DNA of 64,000 bases from an uncultured Alphaproteobacteria bacterium (GCA_934234055.1 CAKQGY010000004.1:1-64000); one strand, 5' to 3'. Shown: positions 50,182 through 59,455, numbered from the stretch's first letter. Translations and numbers: made by a program. Notes: generated by a model from the sequence alone, not told the origin.

Positions 50182-50918
50182 AGTCCACGCGCCTGCCGAA
50201 CAAGCCGTTGGCCATGATCAATGGCAAGCCGTTGATTCAGCATGTTTACGAGCACGCCATTGCGGTTCACCCTGCGGCCGATGTGTATATTGCGTCGGGT
50301 GATGCCGAGATTTTAGAGGCTGCTCAATCTTTCCATGCGCAGTGTATTTTAACGGATCCCTCCCTGCCGTCCGGCACGGATCGGATTGCGGCCGCGTTGC
50401 AGCAAATTGATCCCAACGGCACAAAATACGACATCGTTGTCAATTTTCAGGGCGACGGAATTAATGTTGACCCGCGCCTCAATTTACAATTGGTGGACAT
50501 TATGGAACGCTCCGGTGCCGATATGGTGACGGTTGGTATTAAAATCACCGATGCAGGCGCCATTCAAAACCCCAACTATGTCAAGATTGCCATGGGCCTG
50601 CGCGAGGGAGAGACTTTTGGTCGCGCGCTTTATTTTTCGCGTTCACCTGTGCCGTATAATCGTGACGGCGTGCCCGCGTATGATTTTGCATATTGGCACA
50701 TTGGGATTTATGTGTATCGGGCTTCGGCCTTACAGCGGTTTGTATCGGCTCCGGTCGGTGTTTTAGAGCGAACGGAAAAGTTAGAGCAGCTGCGTGCGCT
50801 GGAAAACGGGATGAGTATTTATGCGCTGATTGTTCCCGGCATCAAGCTGATTGACGCTGCGCCGGCCGACATCAACACCCCCGAGGAACTGGTGGAAGCT
50901 CAAAAATATATGCGCTGA
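50145..50918 (+). CDS. kdsB: CMP-Kdo synthetase (3-deoxy-manno-octulosonate cytidylyltransferase)
   Basis: 257 aa. N-terminal nucleotidyltransferase motif IPTRLKSTRLPNKPL, then SGTDRIAAA and the FQGDG metal site with Asp. It activates Kdo for the LPS core in the cytoplasm, consistent with lpxC in this window. AAAGGAG upstream. It overlaps the HIT gene by 37 bases. Together ppa, HIT and kdsB form a tight cluster behind virB4. Confidence 0.94.
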   Translation: MSKVAVLIPTRLKSTRLPNKPLAMINGKPLIQHVYEHAIAVHPAADVYIASGDAEILEAAQSFHAQCILTDPSLPSGTDRIAAALQQIDPNGTKYDIVVNFQGDGINVDPRLNLQLVDIMERSGADMVTVGIKITDAGAIQNPNYVKIAMGLREGETFGRALYFSRSPVPYNRDGVPAYDFAYWHIGIYVYRASALQRFVSAPVGVLERTEKLEQLRALENGMSIYALIVPGIKLIDAAPADINTPEELVEAQKYMR

Positions 50919-50929
50919 TCAGAAAAAAC

Positions 50930-50958
50930 TTGACAAATTATCCTTTTCGCGGTATTCT
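50930..50958 (+). promoter_or_regulatory. sigma70 promoter of the two unknown genes
   Basis: TTGACA at 50930-50935, 17-base spacer, TATTCT at 50953-50958. Confidence 0.8.
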
Positions 50959-50982
50959 ATTTCGGAAAGGATCTGTGTTTAT

Positions 50983-51567
50983 ATGTTTCAGAAATTAGCC
51001 ACCGGTTTATCGCATTTCCATATTTTGCGGTTTAAGATTCAGGCTTGGCGCGCCGGGTATCAGTTGTTGCGTGCTGCACGTCAGATAGAGCGTGATCGTC
51101 GTCAAAGTGAAGGGTCGCCCTTATCAGAGGCGTATAAAATCGGCATTCACGGTTATTATATCCGCTATGCCGAGCGTATTTTTGATCGATTAGAGGCCTT
51201 GGACACCGTGCCTGATAAGGTCGGTAATCTGCTGGATAATATCAGTATTTCGCCCGAGGAAGTTCAAAAATTTGCTCCTGATTTAACCTTTCATCAAGCC
51301 TTGCGCATTCAATATCAGACTCGTCCAAACGACTTGTCCGCAGTCCCCGTGGATCAGATGATTGCCGCGGTGTCGTCTATGCACCGTGTGGCGCAAATGG
51401 GCTTGACCTATCATTATTTCAAGCAGGAAATCGGCCGTTCCAAGTGCCTGCTTTGGCACCCGTCCTATATGCCCGAAATCGGACCGACCATAGCGTTCGT
51501 CAAGATAGCCCGTCATCTTCAAGTCAAACATTATACGGTGCAGTCGCCTCAAAATATACATAGTTAA
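50983..51567 (+). CDS. unknown 194-aa basic helical protein
   Basis: Start at 50983 (ATG, with GAAAGGAT 10 bases upstream); longer in-frame starts overlap kdsB and the promoter. The protein is helical and basic in its first 60 residues (FKIQAWRAGYQLLRAARQIERD), without a signal peptide. No family recognised. It is the first gene behind a strong promoter and is followed ten bases later by another unknown gene on the same strand, so they may act together. Confidence 0.75.
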   Translation: MFQKLATGLSHFHILRFKIQAWRAGYQLLRAARQIERDRRQSEGSPLSEAYKIGIHGYYIRYAERIFDRLEALDTVPDKVGNLLDNISISPEEVQKFAPDLTFHQALRIQYQTRPNDLSAVPVDQMIAAVSSMHRVAQMGLTYHYFKQEIGRSKCLLWHPSYMPEIGPTIAFVKIARHLQVKHYTVQSPQNIHS

Positions 51568-51577
51568 AGGAGATTTT

Positions 51578-52372
51578 ATGGAACATACCTTTTTCCACAT
51601 CAGTGCCAACGCTGATTTTGCTTCTGTTTTTTTGAATACCGGCGCGTGCAGTATTGGCCACGGGCAGGGGGGACAGTCTGACGGTTTTTATGTCTGGACG
51701 AATCGTAAGGCTGCTTACAAGCATATTATTTTCAAAAATCGGACGACATTATTCAAACCGAACAGTGATTTTCAGGATGGCACCGGCTTGATTGTGGGAA
51801 TAACCGTTCCTGTTGCGACGATAAAATACCCCACTTGGCAGTTGGATTTAGAGTCGGTTTCAGGTCTGGAAGAATTGTGGTATAAGCATCATGCTTTTTT
51901 GAACAAAGCGGCTCATAATTTGCGTGTTCCGCTGAATGCCGATCAAAGTGAGAACGGCAAGTTCACGTATCTGACGGGTCTTTCTTGCTCCTTTTGTGCC
52001 GGAGAAGATTGCTGCCCCGTTATTTGGGTAGAGCGTCAGCATTACACGGGAGGCTATGGGATTAAAAAGGTGCGGTTGGGCTATTTTGAAAACACGGTGC
52101 ATAACAGTGGAATCAGCCAGATTATTACAGATTTTTTCTGTCAAAACAATCATGCTTTTGTGCGTGATTATAATGCGTTAATGCAGTCCAAATTAAAAAC
52201 CTCTGCCGGTGCGGCTTTGAAATATACGGGTAGGGAGACATTGCCGATTTCATCATTAGATCGTATCAAAATTATTGATCACGCTTCATTTACATATCAG
52301 TCGCTTTATCCTCATCAAGGTCGGACACACAAACTCCTTGTTTTTATGAATAATCAAAATCAGCATCAATAA
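51578..52372 (+). CDS. unknown protein with possible ADP-ribosyltransferase-like N-terminus
   Basis: 264 aa. The N-terminus (TFFHISANADF, then GFYVWTNRKAAYKH) resembles the start of small ART-fold families such as DUF3990, where a GFY-x-T block precedes a helix. The similarity is weak and the catalytic Glu cannot be placed with confidence. A Cys cluster is found mid-protein (SCSFCAGEDCC). AAAGGAG upstream. It is cotranscribed with the preceding unknown gene. No antitoxin-like partner is clear. Confidence 0.6.
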   Translation: MEHTFFHISANADFASVFLNTGACSIGHGQGGQSDGFYVWTNRKAAYKHIIFKNRTTLFKPNSDFQDGTGLIVGITVPVATIKYPTWQLDLESVSGLEELWYKHHAFLNKAAHNLRVPLNADQSENGKFTYLTGLSCSFCAGEDCCPVIWVERQHYTGGYGIKKVRLGYFENTVHNSGISQIITDFFCQNNHAFVRDYNALMQSKLKTSAGAALKYTGRETLPISSLDRIKIIDHASFTYQSLYPHQGRTHKLLVFMNNQNQHQ

Positions 52373-52376
52373 AAGA

Positions 52377-52405
52377 TTGCATTTTTGAAAAATGTCGTGT
52401 AGACT
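52377..52405 (+). promoter_or_regulatory. sigma70 promoter of lolC/E-lolD
   Basis: TTGCAT at 52377-52382, 17-base spacer, TAGACT at 52400-52405. Confidence 0.6.
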
Positions 52406-52432
52406 CTGTTCATATTTTATTGAAAGGGATCT

Positions 52433-53677
52433 ATGTTTTCTCGGACAGAAAGATTATTGGCATTTCGTTATTTAAAGTCGCGCAAGCGCACCGGTTTTGT
52501 GTCGGTGATTGCGGGTTTTTCCTTTTTAGGGATTATGCTGGGAGTAGCCACCCTGATTATTGTGATGAGCGTTATGAATGGTTTTCGGGCCGAGTTGATG
52601 GGGCGCGTATTGGGTCTGAACGGCCAACTGGGCGTGTATCCCGAATGGGGAGATGTATTGCCCGATTATCAAAAAAACGCAGCTGCCGTATTGACGCTCC
52701 CGAACATTGAGTCGGTTGTCCCCGTCGTTGATGCCCAGGTGATGATTACCGCCCATGATACCAGCACCGGCATTATGGTTCGCGGTATGAGCCCCGGGGA
52801 TTTTGCAGCGCGTCCGATTTTAATGGATCATTACAAGGGGCTGCCCTTTACCGAATTCGTCCATCGCCAAGTTATCTTGGGCTATCGTTTGGCGCGACGT
52901 CTGGGTGTGCGTGCCGGAGACGAGGTAATGCTGGTTTCGCCCAAAGGCAACATCACGGCATTCGGCACAATTCCCAAGATGAAAAGCTATACCGTTATTG
53001 GCACTTTTGATACGGCGATGTTTCAATATGACGATAATTATTTGTTTATGCCCCTGGCCGAGGCTCAATCGTTCTTCAAAATGCCCGACGCCGTTTCGCA
53101 TTTGGAAGTTTTTGTGCGTGATTCTAAACAACTGGATAACACCATTCGCCAGGCATTTGATGTCATTACCCCTGACTCTGTCGTTTATGATTGGCGCCAC
53201 ACGAACCAAGCCTTTTTCAACGCCATAGAGGTAGAGCGCAATGTGATGTTTTTGATTTTAACGCTGATTATTTTGGTCGCGGCATTTAATATGATTTCGG
53301 GTTTGATTATGCTGGTTCAGGATAAAACAAAAGACATTGCGGTGTTGCGCACGATGGGTTTGTCGCGCGGCGGAGTTCAGCGGGTATTTTTAATGGCTGG
53401 TTTGATGGTCGGTATGGTTGGCACGGCGGCGGGAGTTGCTTTGGGTTTGGCGTTCAGCTATAACATTGACGCGATAAAGGGCTGGCTGGAAAGCCTGTCG
53501 GGTCAAGAGCTCTTTTCGGCCGAGATTTACTTCCTGTCCCATTTGCCGGCGCAGGTTGATTTGAACGAGGTGTGTGTCGTCGCGGGTATGTCGCTGGCAT
53601 TGGCGTTATTAGCCACCCTTTACCCGTCGTGGAAAGCCGGCCGCACCGATCCGGTGGAGGCATTGCGCTATGAATAA
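52433..53677 (+). CDS. lolC: lipoprotein-releasing ABC transporter permease (LolC/LolE)
   Basis: 414 aa. One N-terminal membrane helix (about residues 25-50), a large periplasmic domain and three C-terminal helices (from ~270), the MacB/LolC topology. The N-terminal RYLKSRKRTGFVSVI motif is typical. It extracts lipoproteins from the inner membrane for transport to the outer membrane. Like many alphaproteobacteria it appears to have one permease doing the job of LolC and LolE. It overlaps lolD by eight bases. Confidence 0.9.
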   Translation: MFSRTERLLAFRYLKSRKRTGFVSVIAGFSFLGIMLGVATLIIVMSVMNGFRAELMGRVLGLNGQLGVYPEWGDVLPDYQKNAAAVLTLPNIESVVPVVDAQVMITAHDTSTGIMVRGMSPGDFAARPILMDHYKGLPFTEFVHRQVILGYRLARRLGVRAGDEVMLVSPKGNITAFGTIPKMKSYTVIGTFDTAMFQYDDNYLFMPLAEAQSFFKMPDAVSHLEVFVRDSKQLDNTIRQAFDVITPDSVVYDWRHTNQAFFNAIEVERNVMFLILTLIILVAAFNMISGLIMLVQDKTKDIAVLRTMGLSRGGVQRVFLMAGLMVGMVGTAAGVALGLAFSYNIDAIKGWLESLSGQELFSAEIYFLSHLPAQVDLNEVCVVAGMSLALALLATLYPSWKAGRTDPVEALRYE

Positions 53678-54353
53678 GATCCCCGTGTTGCAATTAGATA
53701 AAATCGAACGCATTTATGGCAAAGGCCCGACAGCATTACCTGTTTTACGTGGTATAGATCTGTCCGTTCATGCCGGTGAAGTTGTGGCATTGGTTGGACC
53801 ATCGGGTTCGGGCAAGTCCACGCTGCTGCATATTGCGGGATTGCTGGATACACCTACGCGCGGCCATATTTTTGTTCAGGGGCAAAATGCCACCCGGCTG
53901 GGCGACAACGGTCGCACGCGCCTGCGTCAACGGACGATGGGTTTTGTGTATCAATCGCATTTGTTGCTGCCCGATTTTTCGGCGCTGGAAAATGTGATGC
54001 TACCCCAATTGATTGCGGGCACATCGTTTTCATCGGCCCGCACCCGTGCCTTGGAATTGCTGGAACAGGTCGGTCTTAAAAATCGAGCCGGCCATCGTCC
54101 CGGTGCTCTGTCGGGTGGTGAGCAACAGCGCGTTGCGATTGCCCGGGCACTTGCGAATCGTCCGGCACTGCTGCTGGCGGACGAGCCGACCGGCAATTTG
54201 GATCCGCAAACAGCCGCCAAAGCCTTTACGCTTTTGATGACCTTAGTGCGTCAGACGGATCTCTCGGCGTTGATTGCAACCCATAATCCCGAATTGGCTG
54301 CCCAAATGGATCGGCGTGTCAGCGTTCAAGACGGTCTGCTTGTCGAGGTTTAA
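53670..54353 (+). CDS. lolD: lipoprotein-releasing ABC transporter ATPase
   Basis: 227 aa. Walker A GPSGSGKST, ABC signature LSGGEQQRVAIARAL, Walker B LLLADEPTGNLD. The LolD-specific pattern GLLDTPTRG fits. It works with the permease encoded just upstream. Several lipoproteins in this window (pilN, pilL, the pseudoprotease) are likely clients. Confidence 0.93.
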   Translation: MNKIPVLQLDKIERIYGKGPTALPVLRGIDLSVHAGEVVALVGPSGSGKSTLLHIAGLLDTPTRGHIFVQGQNATRLGDNGRTRLRQRTMGFVYQSHLLLPDFSALENVMLPQLIAGTSFSSARTRALELLEQVGLKNRAGHRPGALSGGEQQRVAIARALANRPALLLADEPTGNLDPQTAAKAFTLLMTLVRQTDLSALIATHNPELAAQMDRRVSVQDGLLVEV

Positions 54354-54356
54354 TCG

Positions 54357-55139
54357 CTATTCATACACACGCCCGTTCCAGATCAGGCGTGTAATATAGA
54401 TTTGCTTGCACAATCCCGCTCCGGGTCTTCCGCCCGCCAGGCGCGGATAAAGTTCCCCGCGATACAAAGCCGATCGAAACTCATTTCTTGCCAGAGTCCC
54501 TGTCCCGCGCCAATGTGCCAACAGGCCTTCAATCTGCACATCATCCCCGTGTTTCAAGATGCTGAGAACTTGGCGTATAGAAGTCTTTGGCACGATGATG
54601 TGAAAATTGGATATATCATCATAGTCCACTTCTACATTGGACGAATTTCTTATCCAACATGCATTTTCTTCATGCTCGATGTCCAGATATTTCATCACTT
54701 CTGGCCGCGCCGCCGCACCAAAGACCAAGCACAAATCATACGGCGCAATTTTCTTGTATTGTGCCGAATAGTCATCTCCCGCCGTCAAGTACCACCCTTT
54801 TAACAGAGAATCATTAATATCCAGGTATCCGACCGTTCCTCGCACGCGATAGGTTTTAAGGAAAGTGTTTTGCACTTCATATCCCTTCCAGTGATAAATT
54901 TTTCCTGCCTGCGGATCGGTATAGTCCGCATACACTTCATCGGAATACAGGGGCATCATCGGGTTAGTATTGGGCTTGCCCAGTAACCACACAATCGGTC
55001 GTTTTACCCATAGTATCGGCGCGCGTATAGTTGGCGAGCACGCTCCGATCTGCGTCATTAAAAACAGGATTATCAAGCCGACAATCACTTTTAACATATG
55101 TCGTTTGATGGTCAATTCCGCTAAATAGGGATCAATCAT
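54357..55139 (-). CDS. unknown membrane-anchored protein
   Basis: 260 aa. ATG at 55139 with GGAGG five bases upstream. A hydrophobic segment (VIVGLIILFLMTQIGAC) could be a membrane anchor or a weak lipobox (IGAC). The rest is soluble, probably extracytoplasmic, with HWKGYEVQNTFLKTY and LLAHWRGTGTLARNEFRSAL blocks. No family recognised. Convergent with lolD, three bases apart. Confidence 0.7.
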   Translation of the reverse strand: MIDPYLAELTIKRHMLKVIVGLIILFLMTQIGACSPTIRAPILWVKRPIVWLLGKPNTNPMMPLYSDEVYADYTDPQAGKIYHWKGYEVQNTFLKTYRVRGTVGYLDINDSLLKGWYLTAGDDYSAQYKKIAPYDLCLVFGAAARPEVMKYLDIEHEENACWIRNSSNVEVDYDDISNFHIIVPKTSIRQVLSILKHGDDVQIEGLLAHWRGTGTLARNEFRSALYRGELYPRLAGGRPGAGLCKQIYITRLIWNGRVYE

Positions 55140-55159
55140 TTTTGCCTCCGTTTGCGGGC

Positions 55160-55188
55160 ATCATATCACACACTCCGTCCCGCGTCAA
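55160..55188 (-). promoter_or_regulatory. sigma70 promoter of the 260-aa unknown gene
   Basis: On the minus strand: TTGACG (55188-55183), 17-base spacer, TATGAT (55165-55160). Confidence 0.75.
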
Positions 55189-55220
55189 TAAAATAAAAGC
55201 GCCCGCGCCGCAAAAAAATG

Positions 55221-55249
55221 TTGACATTTCCGAAAAAGGACTGTATGAT
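55221..55249 (+). promoter_or_regulatory. promoter of tRNA-Ser
   Basis: TTGACA at 55221-55226, 17-base spacer, TATGAT at 55244-55249. Confidence 0.85.
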
Positions 55250-55264
55250 AGCACTGATTAGTAT

Positions 55265-55353
55265 GGAGCGTTGGCAGAGTGGTAATGCAGTGGATTGCTA
55301 ATCCATCATCCTGTTAAAGGGATGCAGAGGTTCAAATCCTCTACGCTCCGCCA
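55265..55353 (+). tRNA. tRNA-Ser(GCU)
   Basis: Class II tRNA of 89 bases. Acceptor GGAGCGT with ACGCTCC, anticodon loop TTGCTAA giving GCT, long variable arm, T-arm AGGTTCAAATCCT, discriminator G and encoded CCA. Confidence 0.95.
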
Positions 55354-55401
55354 CAATGGCCGACCGGCTTTGCCTGCCAAAGCATTTTTGGGATTCAGAA
55401 C

Positions 55402-56613
55402 ATGGATATACAAAATACATTAAAGATTATGTTAAAGGGGGCCGCCGACGGCAGTTCTCCCGCTGAAATTATTGAAAAGTTAGAGCAGATTCAAAAAGAG
55501 AATCGTCCCATGCGGATTAAACTGGGGCTGGATCCGTCGGCGCCGGATATTCACCTGGGCCACACGGTTGTCTTGCGCAAGATTAAACAGCTTCAAGATC
55601 TGGGCCACCAGGTCATTATTGTCATCGGTGATTTTACGGGTATGATCGGTGATCCGACCGGCAAAAGCAAGACCCGCAAACAGCTGACGCGCGAACAGGT
55701 CATTGAAAACGCCGAAACTTATCAAAAACAGATTTTCAAGGTTTTAAACCCCGCTCAAACCACGGTCCGGTATAACAGCGAATGGCTCTCCAAACTGACT
55801 TTTCGTGATGTGATAGAATTAGCCGCCAAAACAACGGTTGCCCGTATGCTGGAACGTGATGATTTTCAAAAGCGCTATCAGAACAAACAACCCATTGCCA
55901 TTCACGAATTTTTCTATCCGTTGATGCAGGCGTATGATTCGGTTGTGTTGCACGCCGATTTAGAGTTGGGCGGCACGGATCAAACCTTTAACATTTTAAT
56001 GGGTCGCACGATTCAAAAGGATTTCGGCCAAACCCCGCAAATCACGCTTTTTATGCCGTTGTTAGAGGGGCTTGACGGGGTTGAAAAGATGAGTAAAAGT
56101 CTTGGCAACTACATCGGTATTGACGAACCGGCCACGGTTATGTATGAAAAGGCGATGAAGATTCCCGACAACCTGATTATCAAATACTATGATTTGGTGA
56201 CGGATGTTCACCCCGACGATGTAGCCAAGGTCAAGGCTCGTTTGGATGCCGGTGCGAATCCTCGGGATATTAAAATGGAGTTGGCGCGCGAGATTGTCCG
56301 CCTCTATTATTCCGAGGAAGAAACGCTCAAAGCCGAAGAATACTTCAAAACGGCTTATCAAAAGCAGCAAGCCCCGGACGAGGCTATGGTTTTAACGATT
56401 CCGACGACCCCGGGCTTGGACAACGGTATGCTTTTACTGGAAGCCTTGTTCAGCAGCGGCAAGTATAAGTCCAAATCCGACATTCGCCGACTGATTGCCC
56501 AAGGCGCCGTTAAACTCAACGGCACTCGGATCACGGATATCAAGGCCGTCCCCGCTCTAAACAACCAATCGGTTGTTCAGGTCGGCCGGGGCACTTTCTT
56601 CCGCATGTCCTGA
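55402..56613 (+). CDS. tyrS: tyrosyl-tRNA synthetase
   Basis: 403 aa class I synthetase. HLGHT at residues 51-55 and KMSKS at 229-233 are visible, followed by a C-terminal S4 RNA-binding domain (IRRLIAQGAVKLNGTRI). The length and motifs fit the shorter-linker TyrRS branch. The ATG has only a weak ribosome-binding site and lies 48 bases after tRNA-Ser, so they may share a transcript. A strong terminator follows. Confidence 0.96.
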   Translation: MDIQNTLKIMLKGAADGSSPAEIIEKLEQIQKENRPMRIKLGLDPSAPDIHLGHTVVLRKIKQLQDLGHQVIIVIGDFTGMIGDPTGKSKTRKQLTREQVIENAETYQKQIFKVLNPAQTTVRYNSEWLSKLTFRDVIELAAKTTVARMLERDDFQKRYQNKQPIAIHEFFYPLMQAYDSVVLHADLELGGTDQTFNILMGRTIQKDFGQTPQITLFMPLLEGLDGVEKMSKSLGNYIGIDEPATVMYEKAMKIPDNLIIKYYDLVTDVHPDDVAKVKARLDAGANPRDIKMELAREIVRLYYSEEETLKAEEYFKTAYQKQQAPDEAMVLTIPTTPGLDNGMLLLEALFSSGKYKSKSDIRRLIAQGAVKLNGTRITDIKAVPALNNQSVVQVGRGTFFRMS

Positions 56614-56646
56614 TTTTTCGGACAATTCTCTAATTCTCCTGTTTTT

Positions 56647-56669
56647 CCCCGCTGCTGCGGGGATTTTTT
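56647..56669 (+). terminator. intrinsic terminator of tyrS
   Basis: CCCCGC/GCGGGG stem, TGCT loop, six T. Confidence 0.9.
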
Positions 56670-56690
56670 GTGTGTTCCTTATACTTTTGC

Positions 56691-56719
56691 TTGACAAGCC
56701 TACAATCGTATGATAAAAC
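56691..56719 (+). promoter_or_regulatory. sigma70 promoter of the surface-sugar operon
   Basis: TTGACA at 56691-56696, 17-base spacer, TAAAAC at 56714-56719. Overlapped by a direct repeat. Confidence 0.65.
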
Positions 56720-56731
56720 ATACAATCATAT
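56701..56731 (+). repeat. direct repeat TACAATCRTAT, 20 bases apart
   Basis: Copies at 56701-56711 and 56721-56731 differ at one position (G/A) and are spaced by two helical turns across the -10 region; possible regulator site. Confidence 0.5.
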
Positions 56732-56753
56732 ATCATTTTATAGGAGGATTCTC

Positions 56754-57572
56754 TTGCCGCCGAAGTTATCCGTTATCACTATTTGCTACAACGCTCCGCG
56801 TCTGACGGCCACTTGCGACAGCATTTTGGCCCAAACTTTCCGTGATTTTGAGTGGATCGTCATTGACGGTGGCAGCGGTCCTGAAACCCAACATATTTGG
56901 GACAAGTATAAAGCGCACATCACTCGTTTTGTATCCGAACCCGACACCGGTATTTATAATGCCATGAATAAAGGTATTCGTTTGGCACGCGGCACTTATG
57001 TGTGCTTTATGAATGCCGGGGATTCATTCCATGACAGCGCGGTGTTTTCGGACATTTTCGGTGGTGCGATGCCAACGGCCGATGTGGTGTATGGCGATGC
57101 GTGCTATCTCAAAAAGTGGGGTTCGAAAATTGCTCATTATCCCGATCGGGCAGATCTGATGTATTTTATCAATCGCTCCATCAATCACCAGGCCTCCTTT
57201 ATTCGCCGCGATTTGTTCACGAAATACGGTCTTTATGATGAAAGCTACAAAAACGCCGGTGATTATGACAAATGGTTGTGCTTTGCCAAAAACGGCGCCA
57301 CCTTTCAGCACACGGATCGTGTGGTGGCGGATTTTCTGATGGGTGGTCGTTCCAGCGACAAGAAACACACGACCGAGGCCGAGACCGAGTGTTTACGCGC
57401 TCTCACCACACATATCAAGCCCGCTCTTTTGGCGCGTTATCGGTGGCCCGGGGTTCAATATCATTTTTGGGATCGGATTTTCTCTGTCAAAACGGATCGC
57501 AAACGCACACACAAGATCATTGCTATTTTGGGCATACGGTTCAAAGTTCGCTATAATAACACGAAAGGATAA
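56754..57572 (+). CDS. family 2 glycosyltransferase
   Basis: 272 aa from the TTG at 56754, six bases after AGGAGG; the upstream ATG at 56670 overlaps the promoter. GT-A fold with LSVITICYN start, DFEWIVIDGGS, and the SEPDTGIYNAMNKG and MNAGD blocks typical of colanic-acid/WcaA-type transferases. It is expected to add a sugar during surface polysaccharide assembly at the inner membrane. First gene of a six-gene operon with gmd and colD. Confidence 0.85.
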   Translation: MPPKLSVITICYNAPRLTATCDSILAQTFRDFEWIVIDGGSGPETQHIWDKYKAHITRFVSEPDTGIYNAMNKGIRLARGTYVCFMNAGDSFHDSAVFSDIFGGAMPTADVVYGDACYLKKWGSKIAHYPDRADLMYFINRSINHQASFIRRDLFTKYGLYDESYKNAGDYDKWLCFAKNGATFQHTDRVVADFLMGGRSSDKKHTTEAETECLRALTTHIKPALLARYRWPGVQYHFWDRIFSVKTDRKRTHKIIAILGIRFKVRYNNTKG

Positions 57573-57578
57573 TCTTTA

Positions 57579-58655
57579 ATGAAACACGCGTTGATTACCG
57601 GTATCACGGGTCAAGATGGCTCTTATTTAACTGAATTGTTGCTGGCCAAGGGGTATGCGGTTCACGGCCTGGTTCGGCGCAGTTCATCTCCGAACACCGG
57701 TCGGATTGCCCACCTGATCGGGAATCCGAATCTGACCTTACACTATGGTGATTTGATGGACTCGTCGGGTCTCAATCGGTTGGTCGGTGAAATTCATCCC
57801 GACGAGATTTACAACCTCGGTGCGCAAAGCCATGTCAAGATCTCATGGGATTGCCCCGAGTTCACGGCCGAAAGCGACGCTTTGGGCACGCTTCGGTTAT
57901 TAGAGGCCGTTCGCACCAACCGTTTGGAAACTGCGACCCGCTTTTATCAAGCCTCCACTTCCGAGTTATTTGGCCTGATACAAGAGCCCGTCCAAAAAGA
58001 GACCACGCCCTTTTATCCGCGTTCGCCCTATGGCGTTGCCAAGTTGTATGCGTATTGGATTGTGGTGAATTATCGTGAAAGTTTTAATCTGTTTGCCTGC
58101 AACGGGATTTTGTTCAATCACGAAAGCCCGCGCCGCGGTGAAGATTTCGTCACGCGCAAGATTACCCGAGCCGCCACGCGCATTTTGTTAGGACTTCAAG
58201 ATCGCCTGTATCTGGGTAACTTGGATGCCCGGCGCGACTGGGGTCATGCCCGTGATTATGTAGAGGGTATGTGGCGTATGTTGCAGGTCGATAAACCCGC
58301 AGATTACGTGCTGGCTACGGGCACGACAACTGCCATTCGTGATTTTACAACGCTTGTTTTTCGCGAGCTTGGAATTGATTTGGTCTGGCGTGGCACCGGC
58401 ATGGACGAGCAGGGGATTGACGCAGCCACCGGTCGTGTATTGGTTGCGGTGGATTCACGCTTTTTCCGTCCGGCTGAGGTAGATTTACTGCTGGGTGATT
58501 CGACCAAAGCCCGCACCGAGTTGGGGTGGCAGCCTCACACAGATTTAGCGACGCTGGTGCATGAAATGGTTGCCGCGGATTTAACTCTGGCTCGACAGGA
58601 AAAGCTGCTCGCTGACAACGGCTTTGACCCAACGATGTCCGGGGAGGTGCTATGA
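57579..58655 (+). CDS. gmd: GDP-mannose 4,6-dehydratase
   Basis: 358 aa short-chain dehydratase. Rossmann motif GITGQDGSYL, the RRSSS loop, active-site region with TSELFG, and YGVAK (Tyr and Lys). It converts GDP-mannose to GDP-4-keto-6-deoxymannose, the entry point to colitose, fucose, perosamine and rhamnose. The ColD homologue three genes on makes colitose the likely product. It overlaps the next gene by four bases. Confidence 0.95.
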   Translation: MKHALITGITGQDGSYLTELLLAKGYAVHGLVRRSSSPNTGRIAHLIGNPNLTLHYGDLMDSSGLNRLVGEIHPDEIYNLGAQSHVKISWDCPEFTAESDALGTLRLLEAVRTNRLETATRFYQASTSELFGLIQEPVQKETTPFYPRSPYGVAKLYAYWIVVNYRESFNLFACNGILFNHESPRRGEDFVTRKITRAATRILLGLQDRLYLGNLDARRDWGHARDYVEGMWRMLQVDKPADYVLATGTTTAIRDFTTLVFRELGIDLVWRGTGMDEQGIDAATGRVLVAVDSRFFRPAEVDLLLGDSTKARTELGWQPHTDLATLVHEMVAADLTLARQEKLLADNGFDPTMSGEVL

Positions 58656-59455
58656 AACTTGGAATTACGGGTGCCTCCGGTGTTTTGGGCACGCTTTTGT
58701 GTCCCCGCCTGGATCGTGCCGGCATCACTTATTCCTGCTTTACGGGTGATATCCGCAGCCCTGCTGATTTGGCTGCCTGGACAGCCGATAACGACTGGGA
58801 CGGTGTGATTCATTTGGCGGCGATTGTTCCGACTTCTCAGGTGCGCAGTGATCCGTTGACGGCGTATGAAGTGAATGTCTCCGGCACGATCAACCTGATG
58901 AATGCTTTGAAATCCGCATGGCAGGGTCGCCGCGGCTGGGTCTTTTACGCCGGTTCATCGCATGTGTATCAAAGTTCGGATCGTCCTTTACGTGAAGACT
59001 CACCTCTGAATCCCGTATCGCTTTACGGCCAAATGAAGCTGATGGCCGAGCAGGTTGTGGCTACCTGTGGCACGACGAAAGCCTATCCCTTTGATACTTG
59101 TATCGGCCGGATTTTCAGTTTTTATCATGATACGCAACAGCCGCCGTTTTTGTATCCGAATATCCGACATCGCCTGGCGACCGAAGATTTGGCTCAGCCT
59201 TTTATTCTTCCCGGTGCCGACAGCGTGCGTGATTTCCTGAATGCCGAGCAGGTTGTTGACATTATCACCCGCCTGGCTTTGTGTCGTGCAACGGGAGCGG
59301 TGAATATCGCCTCGGGTCGCCCGCAACGCATTCGTGATTTTGTGCAGGTGCTTTCTCCCGCACCGCTCACGATTCAAGCCACCGGTACGCCGGATTATCT
59401 GGTTGCCGATATCACCCGATTAAAAACAATTTTAGGAGAGACAAATGACCAATAA
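58652..59455 (+). CDS. NAD(P)-dependent sugar epimerase/reductase, candidate ColC
   Basis: 267 aa short-chain dehydrogenase. GITGASGVLG dinucleotide motif, AGSSHVYQ (Ser), and SLYGQMK (Tyr, Lys) are visible. In GDP-colitose synthesis a bifunctional enzyme of this family (ColC) epimerises C5 and reduces C4 of the ColD product. Its place between gmd and colD makes this the best guess. GDP-4-keto-6-deoxymannose reductase (Rmd) is the main alternative. Confidence 0.7.
   Translation: MKLGITGASGVLGTLLCPRLDRAGITYSCFTGDIRSPADLAAWTADNDWDGVIHLAAIVPTSQVRSDPLTAYEVNVSGTINLMNALKSAWQGRRGWVFYAGSSHVYQSSDRPLREDSPLNPVSLYGQMKLMAEQVVATCGTTKAYPFDTCIGRIFSFYHDTQQPPFLYPNIRHRLATEDLAQPFILPGADSVRDFLNAEQVVDIITRLALCRATGAVNIASGRPQRIRDFVQVLSPAPLTIQATGTPDYLVADITRLKTILGETNDQ

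Noticed and set aside
55402..55420. tyrosine T-box or other riboswitch before tyrS
   Set aside because: Only 48 bases separate tRNA-Ser from tyrS, with no T-box stem or specifier loop.
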